Shown one piece after another: positions 10,875 through 21,736 of a stretch of 64,000 nt of DNA; the stretch's first letter is position 1; the number at the start of each line of letters is the position of its first letter. Location: positions 1 through 64,000 of the forward strand of contig CAICTM010000231.1 in the NCBI GenBank assembly GCA_903772945.1, given 5' to 3'. The notes below the pieces were generated by a model. The model did not search any database. It had not been told where the DNA came from and saw only the letters and a program-made list of their open reading frames with translations. This stretch comes from Seminavis robusta (lineage: Eukaryota; Bacillariophyta; Bacillariophyceae; Naviculales; Naviculaceae). The position numbers and the translations under genes were made by a program.

Positions 10875-12959
10875 ATGATGAGCGATTGGAAAACTGGAGT
10901 TGCAGTCTCTGTCATGGTCTTTGGGGTTGCGACCCCCATCCTCCAACATGTCTGTCTGCACCTCTCGTCCAAGTGTCCAAGGACATCTCCAACCACAAGA
11001 GAGTTCTTGGTGCAGGATAAGGATAAGGACGTGTTCGCAACTCCTTATCTCAAGTATCTGCCAGCTCGCATTGTTGCCAATCTTCTCATGATGGCAGTTT
11101 CCATGATTCCAAACCTTGCACTGTTCACCTTCACTGTTGGGTTCCCTCTTTATTTCATTCGCAATCTTGCGGGACCTTACTTTTACCATTCATTGGCCAT
11201 ATTGTCTCTCTTTTTGTTGGAATATGCCTGGAAGCTATACAAAGCACCCCGGACGGAGCCCAGCGATGAACTCCCCGCCAAGGAAAAGAAGAAGGTCTGC
11301 ATCATTGGAGGGGGCTGTGCAGGCCTGGTGACGGCCAAGGAGCTAGCAGCCGAGGGTCATTGTCCCATCATTTTTGAGAAGACGGCTAGCATTGGAGGCT
11401 TGTGGCAAAGAGGTGAAGGTGCTTCTCAACGAACTGCACTAGTCCTCGAAGAAACCTACACTTCTTCCTCAGCACTCAACACTGCATTTTCCGATTTTCC
11501 TATTCAACCTGAGTTTGGTGGCAATGAAACTTTCTGTATGCATCAGGAGGGGTTTATGAAGTATGTAGATGCATATGCTAACCACTTTGGATTGAAACAG
11601 TACGTCCAGGTCAATACAGAAGTCTTGACCGTTCGACGAAACACATGTGATAAATGGGAGGTCGCCGTGCTTCAGAACAAACAACACATTACCCACGAGT
11701 TTGACGCTGTTGCCGTTTGTTCGGGGCAGGCTAATATGCCAAACATTCCCAAGATCCCAGGGCAGGAGCATTTCAAGGGTCGTATCCGCCATTCCACGGA
11801 GCTTCGCGACCCAGAGCAAATGGCACAGATCTACAATGGGAAGCGAGTTCTTTGCATTGGCCATGGAGAGACCGCATCGGACAATGCCCAATCTGTGGCC
11901 AAGTCAGCCATTCAATGCGACCTGTCTATTCGCAACGCGGTTTTGGTCCTTCTGCGCAACTCACTTGGTGCCCACCCGGATTATGTCGAGCACAGAAGCA
12001 TGCATTCTTGCCCACCTTGGCTCCGTTGGGCCACATATATGCTTGCTTGTGGCTTCATGTTCATGTTCAATTGGGCCTTTGCAAGGGTCTATGATGGCAA
12101 GGTGTATCATCTGCCAAGCTGCATTCACCAATACAGGTTGCTGTTCACGCCAAAGTACCTGTGGCATTGTCTTACTGGGAAGCGCTCCATCTGTGCCTCT
12201 GTACAGGTTACCAAGAGCGAAAACTTTCTTTACATCATCAATGGCAAGACATCCAAAGTCAAACCAGAGGTAGGCCATATTGACAAAGTGGGAAAGATCA
12301 TCTTTCAGGATGGAACCTCTGGAGATTATGATGAGATTCTCTTGAACACAGGTTTTCAGCCCAGTAGATTTCCTTTCCTGGCTCCAGGATTTGACAGCAA
12401 TCCACGGGATGATCGATTCCTGGCTATGATTCACCCGCAGCTTCCTGACATGGCCTTTATCGGTTTTGCTCGTGGTCAAGTTGGTGCTTTGGTCCTTGGG
12501 TTTGAGATGCAGGCCAGGTGGTTCGCCTTGCTGGTCTCAGGAAAGCGCAATTTGCCCACGGTATGTGAAATGAAGAAAGTGATTGCAAAGGACCGCCTGG
12601 AGAAAGACTGCACCCAATACACGAGGGGCACGTGGTTTTATGCAAACTATTTGGCCCGGTTTTATGTCAAGTGTGAGCCAAATTTTGTCCAATTCTTCTT
12701 GGAGCATCCGATTGCTTGTCTCAAGGCATACTGCTCGGCTCCTACTGGATATCAATACCGCATACGAGGACCCCATGCCGATCCAAAGGCTGCAGTGGAG
12801 GGTTACCGGCTGTCAAATTCTGCGATCCTGTATCTACCTCCTTCTTGGGCATTGAACCACTTCTTCTGGCTTCTTTCTGGCTTTGCCTGCGAGTATCTGT
12901 GGTCTCGCCTTCCTTTGCTTGGGCCATTCTTTCTCCCCGCCCTGGCTCAGTATCACTGA
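10875..12959 (+). CDS. Flavin-containing monooxygenase-like protein, membrane-anchored
   Basis: A single exon of 694 residues from ATG 10875 (MMSDWKTG). The frame stays open upstream only through non-ATG codons. Hydrophobic segments near residues 8-30, 65-90 and 95-115 suggest an N-terminal membrane anchor, probably in the ER. The catalytic part starts near 138 with the FAD-binding fold (VCIIGGGCAG, then an acidic strand end and GGLW). The FMO/BVMO-type signature FKGRIRHSTE lies near 298, and a second Rossmann motif for NADPH (CIGHGETASDN) lies near 326. These place it in the class B flavoprotein monooxygenases, which put one oxygen atom from O2 on a nitrogen, sulfur or carbonyl centre; the substrate here cannot be inferred. 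A C-terminal hydrophobic region (about 660-690) may also touch the membrane. Neighbours give no pathway clue. Confidence 0.85.
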   Translation: MMSDWKTGVAVSVMVFGVATPILQHVCLHLSSKCPRTSPTTREFLVQDKDKDVFATPYLKYLPARIVANLLMMAVSMIPNLALFTFTVGFPLYFIRNLAGPYFYHSLAILSLFLLEYAWKLYKAPRTEPSDELPAKEKKKVCIIGGGCAGLVTAKELAAEGHCPIIFEKTASIGGLWQRGEGASQRTALVLEETYTSSSALNTAFSDFPIQPEFGGNETFCMHQEGFMKYVDAYANHFGLKQYVQVNTEVLTVRRNTCDKWEVAVLQNKQHITHEFDAVAVCSGQANMPNIPKIPGQEHFKGRIRHSTELRDPEQMAQIYNGKRVLCIGHGETASDNAQSVAKSAIQCDLSIRNAVLVLLRNSLGAHPDYVEHRSMHSCPPWLRWATYMLACGFMFMFNWAFARVYDGKVYHLPSCIHQYRLLFTPKYLWHCLTGKRSICASVQVTKSENFLYIINGKTSKVKPEVGHIDKVGKIIFQDGTSGDYDEILLNTGFQPSRFPFLAPGFDSNPRDDRFLAMIHPQLPDMAFIGFARGQVGALVLGFEMQARWFALLVSGKRNLPTVCEMKKVIAKDRLEKDCTQYTRGTWFYANYLARFYVKCEPNFVQFFLEHPIACLKAYCSAPTGYQYRIRGPHADPKAAVEGYRLSNSAILYLPPSWALNHFFWLLSGFACEYLWSRLPLLGPFFLPALAQYH

Positions 12960-13166
12960 AGTCTGTAGGACCTAAGAGATGAGTTGTGTGGAGTCCTTGT
13001 GAAAAGTTCTGGTCCGAGTCAAGATGCAGTGGTCTATTGCGCAGGCTAACTGCAGAAAGAGAGGAGAATACTCCCAAGCTGCATTACAGTTTGCATGTCA
13101 TAAACTGAAACTTCGATTCTATATATTTTTAAGCCCTACTGGTACATTGCTTCCCAACCAATTCAT

Positions 13167-15465
13167 TTACTCCAACACGCCAGGAAGGATGTAGTGTTGT
13201 GCCGTAGTCTCTGGGTTTGCATTCAAGAGGTTGCGGCCTTCGCGAGGCATGATGTTTGCCATGTTCCGGTCGTAAACTTCGGCATAGTTTCCAATGGCCT
13301 GCACAGCATCTCGGAACATTCGGTGGAATCCTTCCCCAAAAGCAAATACCTCGTTCATTTGACCAGAGGTTTGCTGTGAGATGCCCTTCGACTCGGCGTG
13401 AACCATGGCAGAGACTGCCCATGAGACAAACGAGGCCCAATCATGGTCTTCTTGCCTCGTTACCAAGCAATAATTATCTTGGCGGCCCACACGTCTCACT
13501 TTCGCGTAGAAGTATGGAGAAGTGAACGCATATCCGACGTTTGTAGTGGGCTCTTTGACATCATCTCGAAGATTCCACTCGGCACCAGCCATGACATCAA
13601 TCTCTGAGCTCGCAAGCAGTTGGTATCCCTCGGCAGGACCATCCAGCTTCACAAAAGCCACTGCATTTGCATCCCCTTGAAATAGGCTGGCAGCCAAAGC
13701 ACGGCAGTAGTCAACATCCATTCCGGAGAAGGAAGCAAGAGTATCGTCTGGTGTTGACTCTACTTGTGTCGTGCAAAATCCAGGGCGGGAAGGTCGTACC
13801 CCGCATCGTAGCTGGCCTCGGTCCAACACGCCTTGAAGAATTGGTCCCAGAGGTACCTCAGCACCTCGTTCCTTCTCGATATCCCCCAATGGGGGGGTGT
13901 ACAGGAGACCTGTGGTTCCGTCGTTGATCTTGTTCAATCCAGCACGAGGAGAGAACATGGGCATCGTGTGATGAAAGAGTTCTTGGAAGTTGCCTAAACG
14001 TTCCAGGGCGTGCGTGGACATCTTGCGATACTCTGGACCGAATAACTCGGTATAAGGGAACAAGTCTGCCACTTCCTGGGTGATGCCACGTTTTTCGGCT
14101 GCCAACAGCACTTGCAAAACGGTGTTGACAAAGTCGGAGAAAACAGGGTCCTTTGATCGTGTGACGATCGAAATGGGGTGCTTGGAGAAGTACCGAGTAC
14201 CAATCTTTACATCCTCGTGGCCTTTGGATACGGCATACTCCAGCAACAATTGCTCTACCGAGTCGAAACCGGACATGACAATGACATTGCAATCTCGACC
14301 GAGGATATCATGGCGAAGGTCCTCCGTGTCGTAAGGCACAATATGACTTTGTGGAAGGTGGTGTGCCAAAACATCCATGTCGTCGGCATTCGTGGCGTCA
14401 ACACAGACCTTGAGGTCGCTGCATTCGTTCCAGTTTCTGAAGTTGTCTTCGGCACAGTCCACGAAGAAAGGATCGCCTGGAACAAAAGAGTTGGTACAAG
14501 AGAATATGAGTTGGCTGGTAAAGAGGCCAGGTACATTCTGAAGTCGTGCAGTAATGTAACTTACCTCCGACACGAAGACCTCCATAGAGATAAGGCATGC
14601 TAAAGGAGAAACCACTTTTGGTCTGTTGGGATGTCTGCAACCAAACAATCGTTGGTGAGCAAAGGGCTGACTGTGGTGAACCAACACACCATCAGCAGCA
14701 TCAGCTTACCTCGAAGACTTCTCGCTCCATGGTACGATGAGTCGCACTGGTGATCAAGTCCAGCTTGCCTTGCTGAAGATCCGAGAACAAGTGTTCTTTG
14801 GCGGAGTTGACAAACTCAACTTTCACCGATGCCGCAGCTGCAATGACCTCGCACTGCAAAAGTCACGTCAAGTACAGGCAATGCGCATTAGTACACGGAA
14901 ACAAGGAGATAAGAGCATGTCAAGTTTCCCGCTTTGATGAAGCACTCACCAAGGCGTCATCAAAGCGCGAAATGGGAGCATTGGCTGCCCAGTTGCCGAC
15001 ACAACGCAATGTCCCTCGTTCTTTGATCTGTCCCAGAGTAGGAGAGCCAGAGAGGTTGGGTTCCTTTCCATCGACAGTGTCACCTGGGATTGATCCGTCG
15101 AAGAATCCCGCCAGTCCCAGGATCAGGAGCACAATTGCCACTAGCAGGATCGCCATGTTTGCCTTGATAATGAGGACGATCCCGTCACTCTGCTGTGCTT
15201 GCATCACCTTGCTGTCATCTTCACCAAGGACCTTAAGCTCTTCGGAGAGCATGTCAGAGCTATCGACCATCGTGTCGTCATCATCGCCATCGAGGAAATC
15301 TCCAGCCTCGAGGTCAACTTTCTTGGTGCCTTTGCCCGATTTGCCACCAATGCCGTTCCCCTTCGAAGCTCTTTCTGGATCTTTCAAGGATTCTTGCTGG
15401 ACCATCTTGGTGGAATCTTCCCCCTTGTCAGTGATGTTGTTGCTCTGTTTGCTTTGAGGAGACAT
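13167..15465 (-). CDS. Membrane-anchored protein with two bacterial-type solute-binding domains
   Basis: Four exons on the minus strand: 15465-14950, 14853-14710, 14634-14565 and 14476-13167, all with GT-AG introns. They give 679 residues. The N-terminal part is hydrophilic and acidic (residues 1-95), followed by one transmembrane segment (about 96-122, rich in Ile, Leu and Val). The rest should lie outside the cytoplasm. Residues about 145-440 form a family-3 solute-binding domain, with TLGQIKERGTLRCVG at its start and LDLITSATHRTMEREVFE, the substrate-lobe signature of bacterial amino-acid-binding proteins. Residues about 450-670 form a second, more diverged copy (VLDRGQLRCGVRPSRPGF, then SFSGMDVDYCRALAASLF). 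No permease or ATPase gene is adjacent. The likely role is binding amino acids or similar small molecules at the surface as a receptor or scavenger; this is inference. Bacterial origin is plausible, but four spliced exons show it is a settled nuclear gene. Confidence 0.8.
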
Positions 15466-17253
15466 GGTTGCTTCAATAATTGAGCTGGAGTTTTGTAAGT
15501 TTTCGAAATTATGATTGTGGGGGTTGCTCTTGGACGGATAATGATTGGAAAAGTAAGTGTGGGCTTAGCCGGATACCCCTGTACAGGTACAACTCCCGCA
15601 GGCAGAAAGAACCTCGTAACAGATGCCGCCAATATGCCAATCGCTTCAATAAGAGGTCAGCACAGATCGTCTTGTGTGCTTTGAAGTTTCAACGTCATAC
15701 GTAGCACAAGCACACAAGCATCGCTCACGCATAATGACCCTTTTCCGTAACATGGGAAAGACTTTGACGTGGACTACTCCTATGAATCTTTAATTCTATG
15801 GCATTGAAAGTACTTACCAGTCATGGTGTCATAGTACGATGTAGCTCATGGATGATAAGGCGTTTGGTGAGTGGTTGATGACTGTTGATGTTAATTAAGC
15901 AAAAAGGATGCAGCTCTTTATTGCCTTTAATGTAGGATTCGATTGATGTAATAAGCTTTATGCTCAATGGCCAAACGGAAGTTACAACTTACTTCTCCTC
16001 GTGTACTGGTAAGGAGCCAGGGGCAAGGATTGAAGAGAACCAAGTTCAAGAAACCTTCTACGTCAGTCTTTGATGTTAAACCATTAGTTTTTCTGTCATG
16101 ATCGAATGCCAGCATGCGTACAGGAGAACAGGATGTCTAATTCCGAGATTAATAAAATGGTCAAAAGACAAAGTAAATAATGGTTTTGACAGGTTCCAGG
16201 TTCCAGGGGTCCGTCGTCCACATGTCCACGAGCAGTTGTCCATGACCAACTCCCGACCTCGCTCTGTACTCGAGGATTTTGGAGGACATACATGTACCTA
16301 CCGTGGCAGAACACAGAACCAACCACAGATCCCAAGATCCAAGGACACACCGGGACCACCACACCATACATGCAGTTCATGTAGAACAGGTTGCAGGGAA
16401 TCCTATGCATGTAATTAGCTGGACCCCGCATGGACGCGGTATGGGTTGGCTGGCTGGCTGTTCTTTGTCCCTGTCCGAGAGAGGTAGTAAGGAGGATCTG
16501 CTTTTGGTTGCAAAGAATTCATCAGGTGAGAGGACGCACAGCCAGCTCTTAGACACTACGGAATACATTCATGTCATCCCCATCCTCGTGCTGGCACACC
16601 GGCCCTCCAAGGAATTGGGGAAATCCTTCATTCCTCTCCTTATTGGTGTGCTACTAAAAAAGAAGGAGGAACGAGGAGTAGATATCTAGGCTGGACGCTG
16701 GTGAATAGACTGGCTATCGTAGCTACCCGATATTTCAATGAAGCTGATTTGATTCATTCGATTCTCATCCTTGGCTGCCTGCCTGCTGCCTGGTGCTGGT
16801 GCTCGTGGCTTCCTCGTTTCTGTACGGTAGGTCAGTCTCGGCAAACAGCTCCAGGGGCTTGAGAGGCAATTGACCATGTTGTATGTTGGGATTTCGCATG
16901 TCGGACAACTGAACTTCGCTACATGTACTTGAAAGAGCTTGAAAGTAGCGGTACGTAGGCTAAATCCGTGCGTTTCCAGTCCTGAGCTGGACTGCATCGG
17001 GACACTGCAACCCCAAAAGGGACTCGACTCGACTGAGGACTCAAGCACTCAACTTACAACAGCAGCCGCCACGCTCCACGCTCCACGCTCCACGCTCCAC
17101 GAAGCGTCAGGCGTCCACGCTGACGCCATGAAGCAATGAAGCCACACATAAACACTCACACAAAAGGAAAGATCTCGACTTCTTCTTCCTCTTACACATC
17201 AATACACAAACCAAAGATAAACAATCCAAGGTAGTGTGCGCTGTACAACAATC
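15466..17253. other. Intergenic, 1.8 kb
   Basis: Divergent spacer between the solute-binding gene (minus) and the ankyrin gene (plus). No convincing gene. A 7-bp unit CCACGCT is repeated four times near 17067-17100, close to the ankyrin gene's probable 5' untranslated region. Short CGACT repeats occur near 17025. Confidence 0.6.
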
Positions 17254-19245
17254 ATGGCTAGTCGTCCAGCAGAGGAAGATGGGGATGACAACGAGAAAAG
17301 CCGCAAGAAGCCTCGTCTATCAGAACCCAAGCACGAGTTGTGGGAAAAAAGAGATGTTTGGGTCGACCAGATTTTCCCTTTTGTGGGCATTGGCCAGTTT
17401 GCCTTTGTGGCAACAGTCAGTAAAGACATGAAAGGTCTGTATCGAGATTATTGTGAGGCTGTTCATGATCCTCCCAAGGTCGTTATTACTGGTAGTCCGC
17501 CTTCCAGCCGCTCAGCAATCTATTGTGACACTTTTCTGAGCGCAGCTCTGTCTAGCGTGGCGTGTGCCGAATCTTGGTTTCGTGAGACCACAGAAGAAAA
17601 TCGCATTCTTGCTAACAGAGTGTGCGACTGGGCAGCAAAATCTGGAAATCTTGAGATCCTTCAATGGGCTCGCAGCAAGGGATTCCCATGGACTGCACGG
17701 ACTTGCAAAATTGCCGCAGAGCAAGGCCATTTGGCCGTACTCAAGTGGGCCCATGAGAATGGATGCCAATGGTTTTCATGGGCATGCGCTTGTGCTGCTG
17801 AAAATGGCCATCTACACATTGTGAAGTATCTTCATGAAAATGGTTGTGGATGGGACACATGGACATGCACTAATGCAGCCATGAATGGCCATTTTGAAAT
17901 ACTCAAGTACGCCTTTGACAATGGCTGTCGTTGGGATGAAAAAACCTGCAGCTACACTGCTGCCGCAGGGCATTTGAATATTCTGAAGTATCTTCATGAG
18001 AATGGCTGCCCTTGGAATTCATCCACATGCTGCCAAGCAGCAAGTGGAGGTCGTTTTGATATTCTGAGGTATGCACATGGGAACGGTTGCCCCTGGGACG
18101 AAAAAACTTGCCAACATGCAGCCAGAGTGGGCAATCTGGAAATGCTGAAATATGCGCATAATAATGGTTGCCCATGGAACCAACTTGCCTTCCAGCAGGC
18201 GGCCCGCAATGGTCATTTACACGTTCTGAAATGGTTGCATGAAAACGGCTGCCCAACTGATGAAGATCTCTGTGCGATTGCTGCTCGGAATGGTCATGTG
18301 GGAGTCCTGAAGTGGGCTCTTCTCAAGGAGTTTGTATGGGATGCAAAAATTTGTTCCACTGCAGCTGAAAATGCTGGCCAAGCAGAAGTTCTCAAGTTTG
18401 CTTGTGAAAATGGCTATGAGTGGCACATGTGTGAATTTTCTTGTCAGAATGCTGCTGGCAGAGGCCATTTGGAAGTTTTGAAGTATGCGCGGCAAAGAGG
18501 GTCCCCCTGGGATGAAGGTACTTGTAAAAGTGCTGCTTCGAATGGACACTTAGATATCCTCAAATGGGCCCAAGAGCAGGGGTGTCCTTGGGACGAAGAG
18601 ACTTGTGCTGCTGCTGCTGCCAGCGGTCACCTACATATCCTCAAATGGGCCCGAGAGCATGGTTGTCCTTGGGATACAGACACTTGTGCAAGGGCTGCTG
18701 CCTTTGGTCGCCTAGATATTCTCAAATGGGCCCATGAGCATGGATGTCCTTGGGATGCAAGCACTTGTGCTCGCGCTGTTTCCAAGGGTCACCTCGGTGT
18801 CCTCAAATGGGCACACGAGAACGGTTGTCCTTTGGATGGAAACACTTGTGCCGCTGCTGCCACCAATGGCCACCTACATATCCTCAAATGGGCCCATGAG
18901 CATGGTTGTCCTTGGGATGGAAACACTTGTGCAAATGCTGCACGCTATGGTCAGCTAAATATCCTCAAATGGGCCCATGAGCATGGATGTCCTTGGGATT
19001 CGAGCACTTGTGCAAGTGCTGCTGCCTTTGGTCACCTAGATATCCTCAAATGGGCCCACGAGCATGGCTGCCCTTGGGACGAAGAGACTTGTGCTCGCAC
19101 TGCTGCCTCTGGTCATTTGGAAGTTCTGGAATGGGCCCATGAAAATGGCTGTCCCTGGGATGAAACTGCTTGTGCCAATGCAAGATATGGTGGCCACGAG
19201 GATGTATTAGAATATCTCGAAGCAAATGGCTGTCCACCGGAATAA
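17254..19245 (+). CDS. F-box-like protein with twenty 27-residue ankyrin-type repeats
   Basis: One exon, 663 residues, starting at ATG 17254 (MASRPAEEDG); the frame extends upstream only through GTG. A charged, nuclear-signal-like start (KSRKKPR) is followed near residues 35-70 by an F-box-like segment (IFPFVGIGQFAFVATVSK). From about residue 125 to the end run about twenty repeats of 27 residues with the pattern C-x2-AA-x2-GHLxILKWAHExGCPWDxxT. Ordinary ankyrin repeats have 33 residues; this shorter type is common in diatoms, brown algae and giant viruses. Repeats 12-19 (about 18520-19160) are the most alike even at DNA level, so they expanded recently. An F-box plus ankyrin layout suggests a substrate adaptor of an SCF ubiquitin ligase, but this is family inference. 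Confidence 0.85.
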   Translation: MASRPAEEDGDDNEKSRKKPRLSEPKHELWEKRDVWVDQIFPFVGIGQFAFVATVSKDMKGLYRDYCEAVHDPPKVVITGSPPSSRSAIYCDTFLSAALSSVACAESWFRETTEENRILANRVCDWAAKSGNLEILQWARSKGFPWTARTCKIAAEQGHLAVLKWAHENGCQWFSWACACAAENGHLHIVKYLHENGCGWDTWTCTNAAMNGHFEILKYAFDNGCRWDEKTCSYTAAAGHLNILKYLHENGCPWNSSTCCQAASGGRFDILRYAHGNGCPWDEKTCQHAARVGNLEMLKYAHNNGCPWNQLAFQQAARNGHLHVLKWLHENGCPTDEDLCAIAARNGHVGVLKWALLKEFVWDAKICSTAAENAGQAEVLKFACENGYEWHMCEFSCQNAAGRGHLEVLKYARQRGSPWDEGTCKSAASNGHLDILKWAQEQGCPWDEETCAAAAASGHLHILKWAREHGCPWDTDTCARAAAFGRLDILKWAHEHGCPWDASTCARAVSKGHLGVLKWAHENGCPLDGNTCAAAATNGHLHILKWAHEHGCPWDGNTCANAARYGQLNILKWAHEHGCPWDSSTCASAAAFGHLDILKWAHEHGCPWDEETCARTAASGHLEVLEWAHENGCPWDETACANARYGGHEDVLEYLEANGCPPE

Positions 19246-19616
19246 GATACCTTCAGGAACCCTGCACTGATGTAGGGGAACTGAATTCACCCGCACCATC
19301 CTTCAATTGAAAAGCGTGTCTGGATGATGGCAGAAGGCTCCAGAAGGTCGCAAGGTCCTCCCTGCTGTGCGACGTGGTTCGTAAAGGAAGGAGTGGCTAC
19401 CTAGTATGTAATGGACTACATGCAAAATAGAAAATTTCATAGAAAACTGTCCTCTGATGTCGTGGTGACAAATACCGGTACATCCTGGACGGTAAGGATA
19501 CCGGTACATCTATTCGTATTCATCGCATGGAGTGTGTTGTTTCGATAAACCCCCGGGAAATTTTAGTTGTTGCCGCCGATTCTTGGCATTGATTCACAAA
19601 TGGAAATAACCCAAAG
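19246..19616. other. Intergenic, convergent spacer
   Basis: It lies between the 3' ends of the ankyrin and J-domain genes. It holds two ACCGGTACAT strings (about 19475-19510) and no gene. Confidence 0.6.
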
Positions 19617-21440
19617 CTACGACGCTTGGGGCTTGGCTGCTCGCTTGGCACGTGTAGTCTTGCGCTTTTTGTTGTTGTCGGTGGAAGCCTTTGCTTCCCC
19701 GTCATTGGCCGAGACATCCGTCAAAGCCTGGCGTTTCTTGGGAGGGGCCTTCTTTTTCTTGGCCGCTGGTTTGGCATCCTCCTTTGCCTCTGGTTTGGAA
19801 TCGTTGGCGTTGGCCGATGCTGGCAACGCTGGCACATTCTTGTTTTCGGGTTCCATCAATCCCTGGGCAATCGCGAGCTCTTCGGCCGATGCTTGCAAAG
19901 CCAACCCGTTGTACCCGCCGCTTTGGTAGTTGTATCCCTTGCTGAACGACTGAATCTTCATGGGTTCCTCGGCCTTGCAAAAATCAAAGTCTTCTAGAGC
20001 CGCCAGTCCATTGTCGAGTCCTATCTTCAAATCATGGAGCGACGCAAGCTTGACCTTGGCACGATCGCGAGCTTTGGACACCTTGCTCATTCCAGGCTCC
20101 TTTCCCACCACCAGGCAGTCCGTCTTTCCAGAGATGGATCCCGTGACTCGACCTCCAAAACTCTCAATCATCGCCTTGACACTGCCCTTTCCCAGATCCA
20201 AGCCCCCACCGCCACCAATCTCGGGGAAGAGTCCGGTCAAGACAAACGTCTTGCCTTTGAAGACGGTTTCGTCGGAAGCTCCATTCCGCCCTGGCATGGG
20301 AATGACAAACTGTTGTCGATGCTTGACCAATGCAGTGGTCGTAGCAGCAGGAACAATGGCGGTGGAGGCCGCAGCTGTGGCCGCTGTAGAAGTTGCGACA
20401 AAGGCCGTCGTAGCAGTGGGTTTTGCGGCCGGTTTGACGTCCAAAATCTCTTCCTCGTCGTCATCCTTTTTTGGCACAGCCTTCTTTTTCTTGGCCTTTT
20501 TCGATTTGGACACTGGCCGCGCTCCAGTGACTTGTTCTACCATGTCTTTTTGCGCTTCCGAACGTGCTTGTGCCCAGTGTTCCTTGTTTTGACAGTGCTC
20601 CACAAATGCCTGTTGGTCCTCTTCCGGAAGCTCGCGGAAACCCACCAAGAGCAACTCTTCCATTTGAGAAATGGCAGCGGCATATTGTTCCGTGGTGGCA
20701 TTGGCATTGTCATCATCATCTCGTGGCAATCCCAGCCACACTTTGACGGGAACTCGCCAGCAACGCAAGTGGACCCATCGACTGTACGTTCCAGATTGAT
20801 CATTCAAAACTCCAATGCGAATTTCGCCCTTGGCAATTTTCTCCGGGACACCAGTGGTGTCGTCATCTTCCGGCTGGGAACAGTTTTTGGCCTTGCCAGA
20901 AGCTTGGCATTTGCTGCGTGCGGATTTGGCCAATTCCACGCGGTAGAGAGGGACGGATTCGGTCTCCGCTTCTTGGTAGAATTCCCAAGAGGGAGGTGGT
21001 CCATTGCGAAATGCCGCCTCGGCTTTGGCGTAAAAGTCGGCAAAATCAAAGGCGTCGTCGTCGTCGTCGTCGTCGTCTGGACTGTAGGCTTCGTCTTCCT
21101 CATTGTCATTCTTGCTGGCATCATATGCCTTGGCGTCGGAGAACAGCCAGGATCCACTGTTCTTTTTGGCGTGCATTTCCTTCAAAAGCTCAAAGGAAGC
21201 TTGCACGCGGCGAAACTGGGCAGCGTCGCCGCCCTTGTCTGGGTGATGCTTCAAACAAGCTCGATGATACAGCTTCTTGATCTTTTTGAATTCCTCATCG
21301 CGCGTTTGACAGTCATCGAACATGGAGTAGTCGTCATTGGCGTCCAACAAGTCCACCAGCGCCTTGCCAATGGCCACTTGACGTTTGGTCAACGCCGACT
21401 TGTTCTTCTTGGGTTTGCTGCTGCGAGTGGTACGAGGCAT
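19617..21440 (-). CDS. J-domain / PARP-type zinc finger / BRCT protein
   Basis: One exon, 607 residues. Residues about 20-95 form a J-domain with the essential HPD at 66-68, in YHRACLKHHPDKGGDAAQF; this loop stimulates Hsp70 ATPase. An acidic stretch (about 118-128, mainly Asp) follows. Residues about 165-235 look like a PARP-type finger: KSARSKC, EKIAKGEIRIGV, then RWVHLRCWRVP. The HxxC half is clear, while the first Cys pair is spaced by eight residues instead of two. After a Lys-rich linker and an Ala/Thr-rich stretch, residues about 395-490 form a BRCT domain (FKGKTFVLTGLF, ESFGGRVTGSISGKTDCLVVG). The C-terminus is basic (KKRKTTRAKRAAK), fitting nuclear location. A role in chromatin or DNA damage, recruiting Hsp70 to damaged DNA, is inference. 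It is divergent from the next gene with only 296 bp between, so the promoter may be shared. Confidence 0.8.
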   Translation of the reverse strand: MPRTTRSSKPKKNKSALTKRQVAIGKALVDLLDANDDYSMFDDCQTRDEEFKKIKKLYHRACLKHHPDKGGDAAQFRRVQASFELLKEMHAKKNSGSWLFSDAKAYDASKNDNEEDEAYSPDDDDDDDDAFDFADFYAKAEAAFRNGPPPSWEFYQEAETESVPLYRVELAKSARSKCQASGKAKNCSQPEDDDTTGVPEKIAKGEIRIGVLNDQSGTYSRWVHLRCWRVPVKVWLGLPRDDDDNANATTEQYAAAISQMEELLLVGFRELPEEDQQAFVEHCQNKEHWAQARSEAQKDMVEQVTGARPVSKSKKAKKKKAVPKKDDDEEEILDVKPAAKPTATTAFVATSTAATAAASTAIVPAATTTALVKHRQQFVIPMPGRNGASDETVFKGKTFVLTGLFPEIGGGGGLDLGKGSVKAMIESFGGRVTGSISGKTDCLVVGKEPGMSKVSKARDRAKVKLASLHDLKIGLDNGLAALEDFDFCKAEEPMKIQSFSKGYNYQSGGYNGLALQASAEELAIAQGLMEPENKNVPALPASANANDSKPEAKEDAKPAAKKKKAPPKKRQALTDVSANDGEAKASTDNNKKRKTTRAKRAAKPQAS

Positions 21441-21736
21441 CTTGATTCTTTCTTCTTCTTCTTCTTCTTTGTTGTTGTTGTTGTATTGGATGATATGATG
21501 TCAATCAAAGCACAGTCAAACTCTTTGCTTCCTCTGATGTGAAGGCGAAGCGAGGAGAAAATGGCGCCAAATTCCATCCAAGGATTCACCGATTAGGGTT
21601 GGAATTGATTCTGCGAAATAAAATGCGAAGACTCAGGGCAGCCCCAAGCGTTGCTTCTTCCACAAACTTGCTTCCTCCTCTTTGATGCCACAACAGGAAG
21701 AAAAAGTATAGAACAACAACTAACTGATCAAGGAAA

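Noticed and set aside
20034-21542. 502-codon frame on the plus strand
   Set aside because: It is antisense to the J-domain/BRCT gene. Its composition follows the GC-rich third positions of that gene, and it has no domain.
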